Below, in pieces: positions 60,480 through 64,000 of a stretch of DNA of 64,000 nucleotides. The DNA is from Neckera pumila. Its lineage: Eukaryota > Streptophyta > Bryopsida > Hypnales > Neckeraceae. The notes under the pieces are model-generated. The model searched no databases. It was not told the DNA's origin and saw only the letters and a list, made by a program, of their open reading frames with translations. The first letter of the stretch is position 1, and each line of letters opens with the position of its first letter. A program made the position numbers and the translations under genes. Where the stretch lies: positions 10,974,001 through 11,038,000 of the forward strand of contig OZ018415.1 of assembly GCA_963969595.1 (NCBI GenBank), written 5' to 3'.

Positions 60480-63400
60480 TTTGAATGTACAATATATGGG
60501 ATCAATTTGGCATAGCCCTCAATTTGTTAGTACCAATAACCGTGTGATTTAGTTAGGGGGCTAGCTAGCTCAATTTTTGGGAATCACATTAGCTTTGCGG
60601 GAATATAGTTTTTATGTCAATTGTTGCCCAAAAGCAAAAGCTATGCCATCCTAAGTCCAAAAGTAATTTGCGGGGCACCAAAAAAAAATTGAATTTTTTT
60701 AATTTTTAATTTTTTTCTCAAAGATGATGTTTTTTGTCTACATGTGAAACTTTATTTATTCTTTTTGGATTAGTGATGTGAAAGTTATGGAATTTGTTAT
60801 TGTAAGCAATCATTACATGATTGCATCATCTAAAGGATTCATTTTTGAACTCAATTTTTACAATTTAGGAAAAAAATTCACATAGTTGACTTTGCTTTCT
60901 AGAACAATGCCTTTGTTGGGATTTGTATCTTTCAATTTCATCTTGGAACTATTAACGATTTAGTTTTTCCTTCTATCCATACTTGTTTTTGTTTAATAAT
61001 CAAAAAAGAAATAAAATTCAAAAAAATTCCCAACTCCCAACTCAATTCTTCAACATGAAAAATTCAAAATTCAAAATTTGTAGTGCAAAGATTGAAAGTT
61101 AAAAAGACTCAAAGCCAAACAATCTAGTTGGGTAAGGTACATAAACACTTGTTTTCTTCACTTAACCCGTAAAGGACCATTGTCCATTTGGCGGACGTTT
61201 GGGATTTTGGACAGGTATTTACGGATTGAATTTTTGGACTGATTTTTTGAAACATTTTTGTATAGAGAAATTGATTAGCTTCATGGGGGTACAATTGTTT
61301 TTTCAATTGGTGCATGGGAACAAAAGTTATGCCTAAATAAGCTCAAAACAAGGGAAAGGAGGCACCAAACAAAAATTTCAAAAATTGGAATTTTTTTTTT
61401 CAATGTTTCTTCTCATAAACTAGATTTCTGTCAACATAGAAAGCTTTGATTTGTTCTATTTGGATTTTCTATGAGAAAGTTTTGGACAATCTTATTTTTT
61501 GGGCAATAATTAGAGCATGTTTTTGAAAAAATAACTTGTAGAATTCATTTTTGAATGCAATTTTTATAAATTTTCAAAAAACAAAATTTCACATGGTTTA
61601 GTTTGGTGCACCAAATTCCAACTTGTTTTGGAGGTTTTGTCCAACATTTTTGGAGTTATTTGAGATCTTTTGGCCATTCAATGTTCTACAAGATAGAGAT
61701 TAATTGATATGCTGCAGCACTTGATGCAAACCAATGTGGACGCCACTCTATGTAAAAGAGTGGCACGTTTTATTGCAATCCTTTTTGTATATGGAAAAAT
61801 GAAGTGCCAACCAAATGTCAAACGTATTAGTATAAAAAAGGATCCATATTTTATTATTCAACCATTTGATTTCCATTCACTATGGGAACCCTAATGCTCT
61901 CTGACCCTCTCCTACAACTTTTGATTTCCATTCACCATGCAAACCTTGTTGCTCTATATGGCTTAAATGGAACATGCTTCGGACAACCATGAGGAGCTTG
62001 GACGTTTCAACCATTACAGTCTCTCCTCCACAGGCGTTCAAAAGGTTTCTCAGACAGAAACCACTTTGAATCAAATCACCTTTAATTTGAAATTCATGAC
62101 CGGAATCCCATTAGTGTCCACAAAGAACTTGAATAGGTGCATCTCCCTCAATCCAGTTAATCTTTCCGAGCCATCGGCCTGGTGACCCTCGACTAACGAC
62201 TTGAAATCTTCCACCTCTTATTAAAACTCTAACATAAATGACAATTCCTGGGACGACATGAAGGCTTTCATGAGACTCAAAGGCCACTTGGAGACTAATT
62301 GTTGGAAAATCCATCTAGAACTTAAGCCTAAGGGGTCTATAGGATGCCTAAGGAAGTAATTCAACAAACCTAACGTCCAAAAGTCATTGATATAAGCAAA
62401 AGTCAACACTTGTAGCCTACAAGGAGGAGTCTAGTTTCAACTACTTGTCTAGAAAATGCCAACTATAAACAGATGTCGGCTTTGTTATCCTTGTCGCCCA
62501 CGTAATTGCTCAGCTCCCCCCCCCCCCCCCTTCCAAATTTTGGAACTCTTGTCTACCATCAACAAGCAAGTAGCGGAAAGCTCCTGTCACTTACCAAATA
62601 CCAACAAGCAAACCTCCTTTCACTTACCAACAAGATACGAGTAATCTCCTCCATCACCTGTCGATAAATAGTTCATGCGACACCGATGTTGATCAAAGTT
62701 GTTTAGTAGTAATTGATTGAAGTATGCGCAATTTGTCAAAATGAATTTAATGGCATGGGATCGACGGTAGAGCTCTTCCATAGCATAATCACATTTTTCA
62801 TGGACCTCAAATTTGTGTTCACATGCGGATGCACTAATTGGTTGTAGGGTGCATCGGAAGCTCCTTTCACTTACCAACAAGCGAGTAGCTGATATGTCTC
62901 TTTAGTTTGGAATTGACACAATGACGCATGAGGAATTAACACCTAATGAGAATTGCTACCGTAAAAAATGCAAGCATCAAAATTGACATTTCTAGGAAAC
63001 CTATTTCAATCAGCCAAGAATCCAACAGCAAGCACAAACAAGCAACTATCTTGCACTACTTCTAGTACAAAGCTATAGATAATAGAATTGAGCACTTGGA
63101 ATAGGAGTAAATCTTGCTCTCGACCCCCTTCCAAGACTCCCACAAAATTTGCTCTCAAGACCCCCTTGACTCCCTTTCCAAGATGCCCATAAACCCCCAA
63201 AAATGACCATTGACGTGTGCTCATGCAGAGCCCAACTCCACATCAATAACACACCGTTTAAGAAATGAGAAAAAAATTTGGTCAAAAAGAATTTCTACTC
63301 CAAGTATTAGTTGAAAAATGGATTGTCCTCGATCCCCATTGCTTAAAAACAAATTTATTGGAAGGAATATTGTGTGAGAAGTGGATATTATGCCAATGAA

Positions 63401-63630
63401 GTAAAAAAATTACTTGAATGAATGAGGTAGGAAAGATTATCCAATCATTATTTGTTGCTCCTTTTCAACAATGTAAAAGTTTTTTTGGTCCTTCTCCAAA
63501 GTAAAAGTCCTTTGTCAACGTTTAAAAATAAGTAAAAGACCTTTTCCTTTTTTCCCTTCTCTAAAGTAAAAGCCTTGTGTCAAAGTTTACAAGAAAGTAA
63601 AAGACATTTTCCTTTTTCTCCAACACCAAA
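60480..63630. other. Sequence between the direct repeats, no clear gene
   Basis: AT-rich, with a C13 run at about 62517-62530. At 61161, ttaacccgtaaaggacc resembles a left end of the TTAA-bounded family, but its partner end was not found. Two minus-strand frames near 62111-62409 have fairly balanced composition and may be coding remnants; I recognise no motif. Confidence 0.4.
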
Positions 63631-63632
63631 CA

Positions 63633-63788
63633 CCCTCAAGCGCAACTCTAAGTGCGTGGGCCCGTAACCTATTGAGATTACAATGTAGTGAATGGAAGAA
63701 AGGCTTTACTTAGATGGTAGGAAGATACAAACACCCATGAGTGGGCTGATCTTATACTAGAAGCCTTTCATAGTTATCCACAAACCAT
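63633..63788 (+). repeat. Long direct repeat, right copy (LTR-like)
   Basis: See the left copy at 60323. Similarity ends near ccacaaacca. The following 200 bp, including cttcaacactcccactttg, resemble sequence common around plant retroelement ends, but this is a weak impression and the window ends before it can be tested. Confidence 0.65.
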
Positions 63789-64000
63789 GTGGGATAACTA
63801 AACACTATGGGCTGCCTTTGACTATGAGCAATACCCAATGAACTCTAAAACTAGCTAAGTGTCTAATGCTACTCCTAGGGCTGAATGTACATGGTCTACA
63901 CTAATATGTACATGTTCTTCAACACTCCCACTTTGAGAGTGGTTAAAGGCTCCAAGGCCCATCTTTGCAATCAAGGTGTGGTGTTGTGGCTTCCCAAGGG

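Noticed and set aside
60323..63788. A complete LTR retrotransposon
   Set aside because: No primer-binding site, polypurine tract or gag/pol frame between the repeats.
1..64000. tRNA, rRNA, snRNA genes or CRISPR arrays
   Set aside because: None was recognised by eye; the short tandem repeats lack regular unique spacers and the host is a plant.

Overview
The window looks like nuclear DNA from a land plant (streptophyte). Two intact spliced genes with canonical GT-AG introns encode plant-type proteins: a calmodulin-binding receptor-like cytoplasmic kinase (RLCK-IV/CRCK type) and an HI0933-family FAD oxidoreductase with a plausible plastid-targeting leader. Low gene density, very AT-rich spacers, many small inverted-repeat elements and decayed transposon genes suggest a repeat-rich genome, possibly a seed-free plant. 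Species is not determined; this is inference without database searches.

Layout. 1-2.77 kb: no recognisable gene. 2.77-4.23 kb (-): three-exon CRCK kinase, with a GA-rich leader and a trinucleotide microsatellite upstream. 5.6-11.0 kb: several inverted-repeat elements bounded by TTAA and CCC/GGG (piggyBac-like ends), including a 2.2 kb fold-back with arms of about 600 bp. 11.1-35.3 kb: a candidate giant DNA transposon of about 24.2 kb. 35.3-40.3 kb: small MITE-like elements, GC-rich dyads and short tandem duplications. 40.3-45.3 kb (-): complete 16-exon FAD oxidoreductase, with a Tourist-like MITE just upstream. 46.7-49.7 kb: another MITE, a 162-bp tandem duplication and a decayed coiled-coil gene. 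49.7-64 kb: AT-rich repeats, a diverged tandem array, a MITE, an 'aatcagccct' array and a long direct repeat.

Main result. Positions 11099-35305 are flanked by 31-bp terminal inverted repeats (28/31 identical by eye). Immediately outside lie identical direct repeats of 48-53 bp, far longer than usual target-site duplications. Both large genes sit just inside the ends and read outward. On the right (+) is a DUF7869-type, probably DDE/RNase-H-like transposase gene; its main exon (31697-34867) is one frame with eight internal stops and no frameshift. On the left (-) is a gene of about 1,450 codons of unknown function with a long acidic region. The interior of about 15 kb is AT-rich but holds possible upstream exons of the transposase gene and a small 106-aa reading frame that may be cargo. 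All 13 internal stops in the two genes are TAG or TGA and none is TAA, as expected if the element decayed mainly by deamination at methylated CHG and CG sites.
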